The position numbers and the translations under genes were made by a program. A DNA stretch of 64,000 nt, taken from the NCBI RefSeq assembly GCF_000821305.1, contig NZ_CCXK01000017.1:1180159-1244158 (forward strand), read 5' to 3'. Position 1 is the first letter of the stretch; every line of letters begins with the position of its first letter. Positions 1-8,450 of the stretch are shown piece after piece. This DNA is from Clostridium culturomicium (GTDB lineage: Bacteria > Bacillota > Clostridia > Clostridiales > Clostridiaceae). The notes beneath the pieces are model-generated. The model had not been told where the DNA came from and made no database searches. It was given only the letters and a program-made list of their open reading frames with translations.

Positions 1-1143
1 AAACTTCAAAAGGCTTCCAATAAAGAAGAGATTTATGATCTCTTAGGTAACCAGATTTTTAAACTCTTTGATTTTAGTGTAATAATTTATCCTGTGCTTA
101 AAGATAATGAGCTTTCAGAGCCAATTACTCTTCCCTGCTCTAGTAAAGATAATATTTTAACTTACCTATCTACAGAAGAACGAGCCGTAGCTAATTGGGT
201 TTTAAAAAATAATAAAAATGCCGGTGCTACTACCCATACTTTAACCAATGCCAAATGCCTTTATATGGCCGTTAGAGGACAGCACTCCGTATATGCTGTA
301 GTTGGAATAGCCGTTAATAAAAATGAAGTAGATATCTATAAGAAAAATCTCTTAATTTCAATGCTTGGTGAATTTGGACTAGCACTTGAAAAAGAATCTA
401 TCAACGAAGCTAAAAATGAAATTTATGTTCAAGCGAAACAAGAACAGCTTAGAGCAAATCTCCTAAGAGCTATTTCCCATGATTTAAGAACACCTTTAAC
501 TGCCATATCTGGAAATGCAAGCTTCTTAATAAGTAAAAGTGCAATGCTCACCAAAGAAAAGAAATGTGAAATTTATGAGGATATTTACGATGATTCTATG
601 TGGCTCATAAACCTAATAGAAAATTTACTTTCAGTAACTAGAATTGATAATGGAACTATGGATATTCAGCTTCAGCCAGAGTTGTTAGATGAAGTTATTG
701 ATGAGGCTTTAAAGCATATTAATCGTAAAAGCAGTGAATATAAAATTACTGTGGATTTACCTAATGAACTACTTATGGCAAAAATGGATTCAAGGCTAAT
801 TGTTCAAGTAATTATAAATATAATTGATAATGCCATAAAGTATACACCTGAAGGTACTGAAATTACTATAAGAGCTCGCATCAAAAATAAAGAAAATTTA
901 GTTGTTGAAATTGCTGATAACGGAAATGGCATCAGTGAAAATGATAAAGATAGAATTTTTGATATGTTTTTTACTGCAAATAAGAATACTGGTGATAGCC
1001 GCCGTGGACTTGGTCTTGGATTATCTCTTTGTAAATCAATCATAACAGCTCACGGAGGTGAAATCTCAGTAAGAGATAATCTACCTCACGGTACAGTATT
1101 CTCTTTCACACTTCAAGCTAAGGAGGTTCAAATTTATGAATAA
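1..1143 (+). CDS. kdpD: Sensor histidine kinase KdpD, C-terminal part (5' truncated by window)
   Basis: The reading frame is open from base 1, so the gene starts upstream; 380 codons are visible. KdpD autophosphorylates on histidine in response to potassium limitation or turgor and passes the phosphate to KdpE. Visible parts in order: a GAF-like region (fragment residues about 1-125), the H-box with ISHDLRTP (His near residue 160), an N-box with IDNAIKYTPEG, and G-boxes with ADNGNG and GLGLGLSLCKS. The universal-stress and membrane domains expected upstream are outside the window. It overlaps kdpE by 8 bases, so the two are translationally coupled. The identification as KdpD rather than another kinase rests on the KdpD-type H-box and the KdpE partner. 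Confidence 0.88.
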   Translation, partial: KLQKASNKEEIYDLLGNQIFKLFDFSVIIYPVLKDNELSEPITLPCSSKDNILTYLSTEERAVANWVLKNNKNAGATTHTLTNAKCLYMAVRGQHSVYAVVGIAVNKNEVDIYKKNLLISMLGEFGLALEKESINEAKNEIYVQAKQEQLRANLLRAISHDLRTPLTAISGNASFLISKSAMLTKEKKCEIYEDIYDDSMWLINLIENLLSVTRIDNGTMDIQLQPELLDEVIDEALKHINRKSSEYKITVDLPNELLMAKMDSRLIVQVIINIIDNAIKYTPEGTEITIRARIKNKENLVVEIADNGNGISENDKDRIFDMFFTANKNTGDSRRGLGLGLSLCKSIITAHGGEISVRDNLPHGTVFSFTLQAKEVQIYE

Positions 1144-1852
1144 CTACACTATATTTGTTGTAGAAGATGATAGAGCAATTAGAAGTTTAATTGCAACTAC
1201 TTTGGAGATTCAAGGATATAAATATGAGGTTGCCATGAATGGCAAATCGGCCTTAATGGGAATCATCTCCTCCAAGCCCGATATAATTATTCTTGATTTA
1301 GGCTTACCTGACATAGACGGAGTTGAAATTATAACCAAAATACGCTCCTGGTCTGATGTACCGATTATTGTCGTTAGTGCCCGAAGCGATGATAAAGATA
1401 AAATCAATGCTTTAGATGCTGGAGCTGATGATTATCTAACAAAGCCCTTCAGTATTGATGAGTTACTAGCAAGATTAAGAGTTACTGTAAGAAGACTTAA
1501 TAATCAAAACAGTCATAGCAACTCTTCTGATAAAAATATATTTATTAATGGAGACTTAAAAATAGATTATGCTGCAGGTTGTACCTACTTAAATAATACA
1601 GAGATACATTTAACTCCAAATGAGTTTAAGCTTTTATCTCTATTAGCCAAAAATGTTGGTAAGGTACTCACTCATAACTATATCCTAAAAGAAATATGGA
1701 CAAATGCCCTTCCATATGATACTCAATCTTTAAGGGTATTCATGGCAACTCTTAGAAAAAAAATTGAACCCGATACCTCTAATCCAAAGTATATTCAAAC
1801 CCATATTGGTGTTGGCTATAGGATGTTAAAAATTGATGATACTATAAAGTAA
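1136..1852 (+). CDS. kdpE: KDP operon response regulator KdpE
   Basis: This 238-residue OmpR/PhoB-type response regulator normally activates the kdp potassium ATPase operon when phosphorylated. The receiver domain spans residues 1-120, with the acidic pair near the N-terminus (VVEDD), the phosphoacceptor Asp in IIILDLGLPD, and the conserved Lys in LTKPF. A winged-helix DNA-binding domain follows (about 140-235, with LTPNEFKLLSLLAKN and GVGYRM). A Shine-Dalgarno AAGGAGG lies inside the end of kdpD. Length and domain order are normal for the family. The kdpABC genes are not in the window and would be expected upstream. Confidence 0.92.
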   Translation: MNNYTIFVVEDDRAIRSLIATTLEIQGYKYEVAMNGKSALMGIISSKPDIIILDLGLPDIDGVEIITKIRSWSDVPIIVVSARSDDKDKINALDAGADDYLTKPFSIDELLARLRVTVRRLNNQNSHSNSSDKNIFINGDLKIDYAAGCTYLNNTEIHLTPNEFKLLSLLAKNVGKVLTHNYILKEIWTNALPYDTQSLRVFMATLRKKIEPDTSNPKYIQTHIGVGYRMLKIDDTIK

Positions 1853-1863
1853 TTTAAATGATT

Positions 1864-1904
1864 AAAGCTGAGATCTAAGTTTTCAAACTAAAATCTCAGC
1901 TTTT
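1864..1904 (+). terminator. Intrinsic terminator after kdpE
   Basis: An 11-base inverted repeat (AAAGCTGAGAT and ATCTCAGCTTT) with additional inner pairing is followed by a short T-run. It lies 12 bases after the kdpE stop and also separates kdpE from the convergent glyoxalase gene. Confidence 0.8.
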
Positions 1905-1921
1905 AAAGTTCATATTATAAG

Positions 1922-2305
1922 TTAGTTATTTCTTATAACCTCTACTCTATACCCGTCTGGATCAGTAACAAAATAATATCTTGGCGGTTGTCCTGGAAGT
2001 CCCTTTAATGGTGTAACTTCATAACCAAGGCTTATATGCTTTTCCCTAAGCTCCTCAATATCAGCTGCCCCTACTGCAAGGTGACTGAAGCCATTCCCAA
2101 TTTCATAAGGCTTTTCCACATCATAATTGTAGGTCAGCTCAATTTCATACCCACCGTGTTCATTTGATAAATAAACAAGAGTAAACTTTTGCTCTGGAAA
2201 ATCCTTTTCACTTGTTACTATTAGTCCAAAGGCCTCCTTATAAAACTTTATAGATTTTTCTAAGTCCATTACTCTTAAACATGTATGTAGCATTCTTACT
2301 GTCAT
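1922..2305 (-). CDS. gloA: Lactoylglutathione lyase-like glyoxalase (VOC family)
   Basis: This 127-residue single-chain glyoxalase I-like protein is of the usual GloA length. It starts with MLHTCLRVMDLEKSIKFY (metal-ligand His) and contains ELTYNY (metal-ligand Glu), HLAVG and DPDGYRVEVI, the paired beta-alpha-beta-beta-beta modules of the VOC fold. Glyoxalase I isomerises the hemithioacetal of methylglyoxal. Clostridia usually lack glutathione, so the real thiol cofactor is open. It is monocistronic, convergent with kdpE, and upstream of hydF on the opposite side. Confidence 0.8.
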   Translation of the reverse strand: MTVRMLHTCLRVMDLEKSIKFYKEAFGLIVTSEKDFPEQKFTLVYLSNEHGGYEIELTYNYDVEKPYEIGNGFSHLAVGAADIEELREKHISLGYEVTPLKGLPGQPPRYYFVTDPDGYRVEVIRNN

Positions 2306-2368
2306 TTGTTTATCACTCCTCTTATGTGTTGATATAAGTTTAATATGTCTTGATGAAAAAGTCTAGTC

Positions 2369-3550
2369 CTAAAAGTCCACTGCTCGGTCCATTATCCCTG
2401 TTAAGAAAGCCAAAATAACTCCATAATTAGTAATTGGTACCTGTTTATCATTACAGTAATCGATTCGGTTTATAACAGTTCTTCGATTAATCATACAGGC
2501 TCCACAATGAATTACTAAATCGTAATCCTCCACATTATCTGCAAAATCATGACCTACCTTAAAATCAAAATTAAGGTTTCCTCCTACATACTTATTAAGT
2601 AGCTTCGGAATCTTAACCCTTCCAATATCCTCATGAGAAACATTATGAGTACAGCTCTCGGAAATTAGAACTCTGCTGCCAGATTTTAAATTTCTAACAG
2701 CCTCGGCTCCAGCTATAAAATCCTCAAGTCTCCCCTTTTGCCTTGCAAAAAGAATTGAAAAGCTAGTAAGCTTTATTCCTTCAGGAACCATAGTACTTAC
2801 CTCCCTAAAAGCTTGAGAATCCGTCACCACTAAATCCACATCCGTTAAATCCTTTAATCCTTCTTCAAGTTCGGTATCTCTAAGCACATAAGTTTTAATT
2901 CCATGGTCTAAGCAGTCTCTGATACATTGCACCTGTGGCAGGATAATCCTCCCCTTTGGAGCCTCTGAATCCACTGGCACTACCATTACGACCTTTCCAT
3001 TATACGGTACTAAATCTCCAAGAAGACTTCTCTCTTCTTCATTAGCTTCTAACTGTTTAATGATTCCTTCCTTTAATGCTTTTATACCTTTTCCTGTTTC
3101 CCCTGAAGTGAAAAAGGCCTCTTTATAATTTTTCTTAAGTTCATCTATTTTGTTTTCCTGAAGCATATCAATCTTATTAATAACTAAAAGATGTGGAATA
3201 TTATACTTTTTAAAATTTTTCTTCCAAGAAATATACTTCTTTATTTCTTCCTCACTGCCATCAGTAACATAAATTCCAAGGTCCGTTCTTTTTAACATCT
3301 CTAAAGTTCTGCTTACTCGAAGTTCACCCAATTCTGTAGAATCAAAAAGACCTGCAGTATCAATAAAAAGTACTGGTCCAAATGGTATTAGTTCCATAGC
3401 CTTTTGTATATAATCTGTAGTGGTTCCTGGTTTATCTGAAACTAATGCAAAGTCCTGTCCTAGAACCTTATTCATTAATGTAGATTTTCCAGCATTAGTC
3501 TTTCCATAAAAAACAATATGAGGTCTATTTGAGTTTGGAGTATTATTCAT
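2369..3550 (-). CDS. hydF: [FeFe]-hydrogenase H-cluster maturation GTPase HydF
   Basis: HydF is the scaffold on which the 2Fe subcluster of the H-cluster is assembled before transfer to HydA. The 393-residue protein has an N-terminal Ras-like GTPase domain (P-loop GKTNAGKST, G2 PGTTTDY, G3 DTAG, G4 NKID), a dimerisation domain, and a C-terminal cluster-binding domain with CTH followed later by HCGAC, matching the known CxH...HCxxC ligand set. It is the last gene of the maturation operon, 8 bases after hydG. Confidence 0.96.
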   Translation of the reverse strand: MNNTPNSNRPHIVFYGKTNAGKSTLMNKVLGQDFALVSDKPGTTTDYIQKAMELIPFGPVLFIDTAGLFDSTELGELRVSRTLEMLKRTDLGIYVTDGSEEEIKKYISWKKNFKKYNIPHLLVINKIDMLQENKIDELKKNYKEAFFTSGETGKGIKALKEGIIKQLEANEEERSLLGDLVPYNGKVVMVVPVDSEAPKGRIILPQVQCIRDCLDHGIKTYVLRDTELEEGLKDLTDVDLVVTDSQAFREVSTMVPEGIKLTSFSILFARQKGRLEDFIAGAEAVRNLKSGSRVLISESCTHNVSHEDIGRVKIPKLLNKYVGGNLNFDFKVGHDFADNVEDYDLVIHCGACMINRRTVINRIDYCNDKQVPITNYGVILAFLTGIMDRAVDF

Positions 3551-3558
3551 GGTATCAC

Positions 3559-4935
3559 CTATAAATATAAATCCCTTTCTCCTGCTTTAAGCTTTTTAAC
3601 ATTATCTATAACAATTCTTTTTATATCATCTCTGCTTATCTCTTCACTGCGAGCTTTAATAAGTGCTTCTGTCTTTTCACGAAGCTCCTCATCGCCATAA
3701 TCAAGTGCATATTCCATAAGTGTTGTTAGAGCATTTGGCTCACAAACGTATTGAATATTGCCTGACTTAGCAAGGGACATAAATCTATCTCCCGTTCTGC
3801 CCATTCTATAGCAGGCTGTGCAATAGCTTGGAATGTATCCGTCCCCAATAAGCTCCTTTAAAATATCAAGAGGTGCTCTTTCATCAGAGGTTTTAAACTG
3901 TTCCACACTTTCTCCTGCTTCTCTTGCTTTGTAGCCTCCAACTCCAGTGCTTGAACCTGCTGACATTTGAGAAACTCCATATTTTAAAAGTTCTCTTCTC
4001 ATATCTTCATTTTCTCTTGTGGATAAAATTATCCCTGTGAATGGTACTGCAATTCTTATTACGGCCACAATTTTCTTAAACTCAGCATCACTTAAAAGAT
4101 GAGGAAAGTCCTTAAGATTCATTCCTTCAGCAGGCTTTAACCTTGGAACAGATATTGTATGGAAGCCTACACCAAACTTTTCTTCTAAATGTTCATTGTG
4201 AATCATTAGACCAAGAACTTCAAATTTAGGGTCTGCAAGTCCAAATAAAACCCCTGCTCCCACATCATCAATGCCACCTTCCATAGCTCTGTCAAAGGCA
4301 GTAGTGTGATAATCATAATTTCCCTTTATACTCTTCGGATGCATAAATTCATAGGTTGGCTTGTGATATGTTTCTTGGAAAAGAATATAGGTTCCAATGC
4401 CCGCTTCCTTTAATCTTCTATAATTATCAACTGTTGTAGCAGCTATATTTACATTAGCTCGTCTTATTTCTCCATTACTGTTTTGAGTTTTATAAATAGT
4501 ATCTAAACATTCAATCACATATTCAATGGGGTTGTTTACAGGATCTTCACCTAATTCTAATGCAATTCTCTTATGCCCCATTTTCTCTAAAAGTCTTACT
4601 TCTTCAGCTACTTCCTCTTGAGTAAGTTTTCTTCTTGTAAACTTATTACATCTTTTATATCCGCAATAAACACAGTTATTTACACAATAATCGCTGACAT
4701 ATAAAGGTGCAAAAATTACAATCCTTTTTCCATAGATAGATTCCTTAATTTCTCCAGCCAATTTATACATTTCCTTTAACTGCTTTTCATCTTCTATTTG
4801 AAGAAGAACTGCTATATCCTTATGTGATAAGCCAGCTCTCTTCTCTGCCTTCTTCAAAACCTGTTGTATTTCTTCCTTTGATGCTCCCCTAGCTTGTTCT
4901 AATAATCCATTTATATAATTTTCATTTATAAACAT
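3559..4935 (-). CDS. hydG: [FeFe]-hydrogenase H-cluster radical SAM maturase HydG
   Basis: HydG cleaves tyrosine to make the CO and CN ligands of the H-cluster. The 458-residue protein carries the radical-SAM motif CVNNCVYCGYK (CX3CX2C, about residues 87-94) and a C-terminal region with CTACYRMGRTGDRFM that binds the second, dangler-iron cluster. Length and motif order are standard. It lies between hydE (100 bases upstream) and hydF (8 bases downstream), a full maturation set in one direction. Confidence 0.96.
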   Translation of the reverse strand: MFINENYINGLLEQARGASKEEIQQVLKKAEKRAGLSHKDIAVLLQIEDEKQLKEMYKLAGEIKESIYGKRIVIFAPLYVSDYCVNNCVYCGYKRCNKFTRRKLTQEEVAEEVRLLEKMGHKRIALELGEDPVNNPIEYVIECLDTIYKTQNSNGEIRRANVNIAATTVDNYRRLKEAGIGTYILFQETYHKPTYEFMHPKSIKGNYDYHTTAFDRAMEGGIDDVGAGVLFGLADPKFEVLGLMIHNEHLEEKFGVGFHTISVPRLKPAEGMNLKDFPHLLSDAEFKKIVAVIRIAVPFTGIILSTRENEDMRRELLKYGVSQMSAGSSTGVGGYKAREAGESVEQFKTSDERAPLDILKELIGDGYIPSYCTACYRMGRTGDRFMSLAKSGNIQYVCEPNALTTLMEYALDYGDEELREKTEALIKARSEEISRDDIKRIVIDNVKKLKAGERDLYL

Positions 4936-5035
4936 ATTAAACCTCCTAAATAAGTAAGCTATTGATTAAATAATAAATTTAAATATTTACCAACTTAATC
5001 CAAAATAAATCATACAAAAATATAATTTTAAATTA

Positions 5036-6076
5036 CTATACCTTAGAATCTCCTCTTCCCACTTCTATTTCAAAACCTATTGCATTTATTTTTCTCTCGA
5101 TATCTCTTCTGCACTCTGCTGCTTCATCCCCTGAAGACAATTTCCCATTATATAAAGCATACTTTTCACGAACAGAATTGGGAGATAAATTTGGCATCAC
5201 TACATTTGCACCTGCTTTAATACCTTTTTCTCTTCCCAATTTATCAATACTGCCTAAAGCCGTAGTAGCTGGAAGTAATGCCTTTGGTAGTAGTAGTCTC
5301 GTTAAGGCCACCATAATTATTGTTTTCTCCGCTGAACCACCTTGGCACTGTCCTAGTGGCGTATCCACATGAGGTATAAAGGGACCAATTCCCACCATAT
5401 GTGGCTGAAGGCTCTTTAAAAATATTAGGTCTTTTACTAAGTCCTCGTTAGTCTGTCCTGGAATACCTACCATGAACCCTGCTCCAACCTGATATCCAAT
5501 TTTCTTCAAATCTTCTATGCACTTCACTCTATTTTCATAGGTAGCTCCGGGATGTAGCTCTGCGTAAAGTTCTCTACAAGCTGTTTCATGCCTTAAAAGA
5601 AACCTGTCAGCCCCTGCATCATATAACCTTTTATAAGATTCGAAGGTTCTTTCACCAATTGATAAAGTTATAGCATTTTGAGGAAATTTTCGTTTAATTT
5701 TCTTTATAATTTTTTCTAGTCTTTCATCAGTAAAATATGGATCTTCCCCACCTTGAAGAACAAAGGTCTTATAGCCAAGTTTATCTCCTGCTTCCACACA
5801 GCTTAAAATTTCTTCTTCAGTTAACCTATACCTGCAGGCTTTTTTATTACTCCTTCTAATACCACAATACACACAATCTCTCTTACAGTAATTTGTAAAT
5901 TCAATAAGTCCTCTTATGTAAACTTTATTATCATAATTTTTTCTTCTTACTTCATCTGCTTTTTCCCATAAATACTCTTTTTCCTCATCAGCAATATTAT
6001 CTAACAGATAAAGTAGCTCTTCTTTAGTACAATTGCCTTCAAGTGCAAGTTTATCAATAATTTCTTTAATCACCAT
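5036..6076 (-). CDS. hydE: [FeFe]-hydrogenase H-cluster radical SAM maturase HydE
   Basis: HydE is a radical-SAM enzyme that acts on the HydG product during assembly of the H-cluster azadithiolate bridge. The 346-residue chain has the CX3CX2C motif CKRDCVYCGIRR near residue 63 and the TIM-barrel motif GEDPYFTDE. The three C-terminal cysteines that bind a second, non-essential cluster in some HydE proteins are not present here; only one Cys (AAECRRD) remains in that region. The start lies 3 bases after the stop of the TM1266-like gene, which points to coupled translation. Confidence 0.95.
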   Translation of the reverse strand: MVIKEIIDKLALEGNCTKEELLYLLDNIADEEKEYLWEKADEVRRKNYDNKVYIRGLIEFTNYCKRDCVYCGIRRSNKKACRYRLTEEEILSCVEAGDKLGYKTFVLQGGEDPYFTDERLEKIIKKIKRKFPQNAITLSIGERTFESYKRLYDAGADRFLLRHETACRELYAELHPGATYENRVKCIEDLKKIGYQVGAGFMVGIPGQTNEDLVKDLIFLKSLQPHMVGIGPFIPHVDTPLGQCQGGSAEKTIIMVALTRLLLPKALLPATTALGSIDKLGREKGIKAGANVVMPNLSPNSVREKYALYNGKLSSGDEAAECRRDIERKINAIGFEIEVGRGDSKV

Positions 6077-6079
6077 AAA

Positions 6080-6328
6080 CTACTCCAGCTCCCTCTTTGC
6101 AATTGCAGTTTTAACAGTAACTCCATCAATATTTCCAAGCTTTCCTGTTAAAGAATTTATCTCATTTAAATCTCCTACCAAGGTGATGGACACCACTGAA
6201 ATTCCTCCTTCAAAAGGAATTCCCATTCTTCCTCTAATGTTTCCTCTAAACTCAGCAACAAGTCTATTAAATTCTTCTTGACAACTTGCTGGTTCTTCTA
6301 AAATGGCGCTGATTACAGCAATTTTCAT
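6080..6328 (-). CDS. TM1266-family putative iron-only hydrogenase system regulator
   Basis: This 82-residue protein matches the TM1266 family, small ACT/NikR-C-like proteins encoded with hydrogenase maturases. It starts MKIAVISAILEEP, and the central segment GRMGIPFEGGISVVSITL is characteristic. The biochemical role is not established; the family name reflects gene context. It is the first gene of the hyd maturation operon, with Shine-Dalgarno AGGAGG 8 bases upstream, and is preceded by an approximately 350-base structured leader. Confidence 0.85.
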   Translation of the reverse strand: MKIAVISAILEEPASCQEEFNRLVAEFRGNIRGRMGIPFEGGISVVSITLVGDLNEINSLTGKLGNIDGVTVKTAIAKRELE

Positions 6329-6336
6329 TTTAACTA

Positions 6337-6458
6337 CCTCCTAAATGACACTGCAAATCTTTGATTTGGCTATTGAAAATTAAGTAAGTGTTCAAATTAA
6401 TTATTGAAACACGAACTTACTCTTAGAGTACTCCCTCAACCACAATAAGAAGAAGTAT
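6337..6458 (-). repeat. Conserved leader element, copy A (upstream of hyd operon)
   Basis: Read on the minus strand, this segment shares boxes with 12412-12493: ACTTCT, GGTT, GGAGT, AGAGTAAGTTC, AAATCAAAGATTT and TCATTTA running into the Shine-Dalgarno site. In this copy a 46-base insert containing a hairpin (GTGTTtCAA / TTGAACAC) separates AGAGTAAGTTC from AAATCAAAGATTT. The element sits between the leader terminator and the start codon. Confidence 0.6.
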
Positions 6459-6467
6459 CCATAAAAA

Positions 6468-6496
6468 AAGCCAGATTTCTAAAAGAAATCTGGCTT
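6468..6496 (-). terminator. Intrinsic terminator inside the hyd operon leader (candidate attenuator)
   Basis: The minus strand reads AAGCCAGATTTC, a short loop, GAAATCTGGCTT and then seven T, a near-perfect terminator 140 bases before the first gene and 185 bases after the predicted promoter. Upstream in the same transcript (6577-6565) the segment AGAAATCTTAGCT imitates the 3' arm and can pair with the 5' arm (8 contiguous pairs plus 3), which is what an antiterminator needs. A weaker hairpin CTAAT/ATTAG with a T-run (6529-6507) lies between them. The ligand or effector is unknown. Confidence 0.75.
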
Positions 6497-6680
6497 AACT
6501 GCACAACAAAAAATAACCTAATAACATTAGATTTGTAATACATTTAATTACGTTTATCTCTTTTAGCTAAGATTTCTCTACACTATTAGAATTATTTTTC
6601 ATTTATTCATATTAATTTAAAATAAACATAAAGCCGAAGAATTCTCTTCAAAATTGTGAATATTTCAAATTTATACTCTC

Positions 6681-6708
6681 ATTATAACACAAAAGCTTAA
6701 TTTTTCAA
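6681..6708 (-). promoter_or_regulatory. Predicted sigma-A promoter of the hyd maturation operon
   Basis: On the minus strand, TTGAAA (6708-6703) and TATAAT (6686-6681) are 16 bases apart. The -35 box sits directly after the stop of the monooxygenase gene and overlaps that gene's own terminator hairpin (AAGCTTAATT/AATTAAGCTT, 6693-6716). Transcription from here would give a leader of about 345 bases before the TM1266-like start codon. The intervening 381 bases hold no ORF with a Shine-Dalgarno site. Confidence 0.65.
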
Positions 6709-6999
6709 TTAAGCTTCGAATAAATCTTTGTAAACATTCATCTCTGAAGATAGTCTCATCTCTCTAAGGGTTGGAACTATTCTCTTTATATGTGCACTTT
6801 GTAAGTGTGCATCTAAAGCTTCTTGACTTTCCCAAGTTTCTATACATGCAAATACAGCTTTATCATTTACATCTTGGTGAAGACTATAGAATATACAACC
6901 TTCTTCCTTTTGAGTTTCCTCAACTAATTCTTTAGATATTTTTATATATTCATCTATACATTCTGCTTTAACTGTACATTTTGCAACAACCTTAACCAT
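6709..6999 (-). CDS. ABM-domain protein, putative quinol monooxygenase
   Basis: The 96-residue protein has one antibiotic-biosynthesis-monooxygenase fold: MVKVVAKCTVKAECIDEYI, EEGCIFYSLHQD and FACIETWESQEALDAHLQS are typical of YgiN-like proteins, which form dimers and act on quinols or other small aromatics without cofactor. The true substrate cannot be told. It is monocistronic, with a terminator (6693-6716) that overlaps the hyd promoter. Confidence 0.8.
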   Translation of the reverse strand: MVKVVAKCTVKAECIDEYIKISKELVEETQKEEGCIFYSLHQDVNDKAVFACIETWESQEALDAHLQSAHIKRIVPTLREMRLSSEMNVYKDLFEA

Positions 7000-7138
7000 T
7001 GTTAACCACCATCCTATTAAATATTTATATGGTCAATTATATCAAAATTCAGAATATATAACTATGTTAATATTGCTAAATAAATATATATTGATATAAT
7101 AGTTACATAAATATTTAATTAAATTTATGAGGTATTAA

Positions 7139-7705
7139 ATGTTCAATCTTGAGAACCTACTAGAAATCTTTAATCAATACAAAGACTTTGCTTTATTAAT
7201 CTCTCTGATCATGAGCATATTAATTGCTTTGTCTGGAATAATTCCTTCTGTATTTGTAACTGGTGCAAACATCATCTTCTTCGGTCCACTTCTTGGTTTT
7301 ACCATATCACTTCTAGGAGAAACCGTTGGTGGATGGATAACCTTTAAGATATATAGACTTGGATTAAAATCTGTTAGCGAAAAAATCAAAGGTAAATATG
7401 CACTAATAGATAAAATTCTTATGAGTAATGGCCTAAAGGCTGGTATATTTATATTTGAGGGCCGAATAATTCCCTTTATCCCATCCGGATTTGTAACTTT
7501 GGCCGCTTCAATAAGTAATGTAAATGATAAGATATTTATTTTATCTACCTTTCTTGGTAAGATTCCTTCCATAGCCTTGGAAACCTTAGTAAGCTATGAC
7601 TTAATAAATATCCAGGAAAATTATATTAGACTTAGCTTAACTCTTGTAGCACTTTTATCCATATTCATATATATGAAGTTATCTAAACCTAAAGAAAGAA
7701 ATTAA
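7139..7705 (+). CDS. TVP38/TMEM64 family (DedA-like) membrane protein
   Basis: The 188-residue protein has about five hydrophobic segments and the SNARE-associated/VTT motif pattern, with GANIIFFGPLLGF near residue 45 and EGRIIPFIPSGFVTLAAS in the middle. Related proteins are proposed lipid scramblases or transporters; the substrate here is unknown. Shine-Dalgarno GAGG precedes the ATG. It is a single-gene unit that ends at a shared bidirectional terminator. Confidence 0.75.
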   Translation: MFNLENLLEIFNQYKDFALLISLIMSILIALSGIIPSVFVTGANIIFFGPLLGFTISLLGETVGGWITFKIYRLGLKSVSEKIKGKYALIDKILMSNGLKAGIFIFEGRIIPFIPSGFVTLAASISNVNDKIFILSTFLGKIPSIALETLVSYDLINIQENYIRLSLTLVALLSIFIYMKLSKPKERN

Positions 7706-7739
7706 ACCACCTGCACTATAAACCTAATGCAGGTGGTTT
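7704..7739. terminator. Bidirectional intrinsic terminator between convergent genes
   Basis: A perfect 12-base inverted repeat (AAACCACCTGCA / TGCAGGTGGTTT) overlaps the TVP38 stop codon and lies directly before the end of the convergent 92-residue gene. A- and T-rich flanks allow it to serve both strands. Confidence 0.8.
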
Positions 7740-7741
7740 AA

Positions 7742-8020
7742 TTATATGATAATCTTAACAGCTTCATTTTTTGACTGAACATCAACAAGGGTTAACCCTT
7801 TATAATTTTTATTTAAATACTTAAGCATATTCCTTATCTCTTTAGCCTGCTCCTTAGAAAGTGGCTTTACTTCTTTTAAAACATCACTGCTTTCTATATA
7901 CTTCATTCCCTTTGAAGATAATACTCTTGTCATTACTGATGCGCCTAAACCTATAAAACATCTTGGAATGTAAATTGTTATTCCCTTTTCACGCTTCTCC
8001 TCTTTAATATAGATAATCAT
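7742..8020 (-). CDS. Hypothetical 92-residue protein
   Basis: I do not recognise the family. The sequence starts MIIYIKEEKREKGITIYIP, carries a short hydrophobic patch (PRCFIGLGASVMTRVL) and a basic/acidic helical second half. It is the third gene of a unit with the SHOCT-like gene (15 bases upstream) and the DUF2089 gene, so it probably acts with them. Confidence 0.6.
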   Translation of the reverse strand: MIIYIKEEKREKGITIYIPRCFIGLGASVMTRVLSSKGMKYIESSDVLKEVKPLSKEQAKEIRNMLKYLNKNYKGLTLVDVQSKNEAVKIII

Positions 8021-8035
8021 TAAAACATCACACCT

Positions 8036-8437
8036 TTATGCTATTTCAATTAAAACCTTAGTTCCATCTTCAGTGTCAACCTGTACTATTGGTCCTTTTA
8101 TATCATTTTCAATGGCCTGAATAATCATATCAAAGTCTATATTGTACTTTTCAAGTTCAGCAATATTACTCTTACCTATTTTACCCATAAGTTTTATAAC
8201 CTCAACAGGAAGAGTTATCTTAACATTATCCCCCTCTGCAGATAATACTCTGATATATAGCATCTTTGCTTTACCTTCATTTTTAGGAATACTAAAAAAC
8301 TGCGATAAATCAGTTTCTTCCTTAATAGTTACCTTCTTAGATTCCTCATCACCCAATGCAGAAAGTAATTTAGCAGCTTCTTCACTAGTTATTTTCCCTT
8401 CTTCTAACATTTTTAAAATTCTTAACTTATCCTCCAT
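8036..8437 (-). CDS. SHOCT-like domain protein
   Basis: The 133-residue protein begins with a short helical motif, LRILKMLEEGKITSEEAAKLL, that resembles the SHOCT-like / YvlB N-terminal domain. The C-terminal half is an alpha/beta region rich in VEVIKLMGKIG-type helices and ends KVLIEIA. A similar LEAGEISSEKAIELL motif closes the neighbouring DUF2089 protein, which suggests a shared oligomerisation motif. The genes are 13 bases apart in one operon. The function is unknown; a regulatory role is inferred from context. Confidence 0.65.
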   Translation of the reverse strand: MEDKLRILKMLEEGKITSEEAAKLLSALGDEESKKVTIKEETDLSQFFSIPKNEGKAKMLYIRVLSAEGDNVKITLPVEVIKLMGKIGKSNIAELEKYNIDFDMIIQAIENDIKGPIVQVDTEDGTKVLIEIA

Positions 8438-8450
8438 GATTATCCCTCCA

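Noticed and set aside
6541..6590. Eleven-codon uORF in the hyd leader (ATG at about 6601)
   Set aside because: It ends at the antiterminator segment, which is suggestive, but there is no Shine-Dalgarno site, so I do not list it as a gene.
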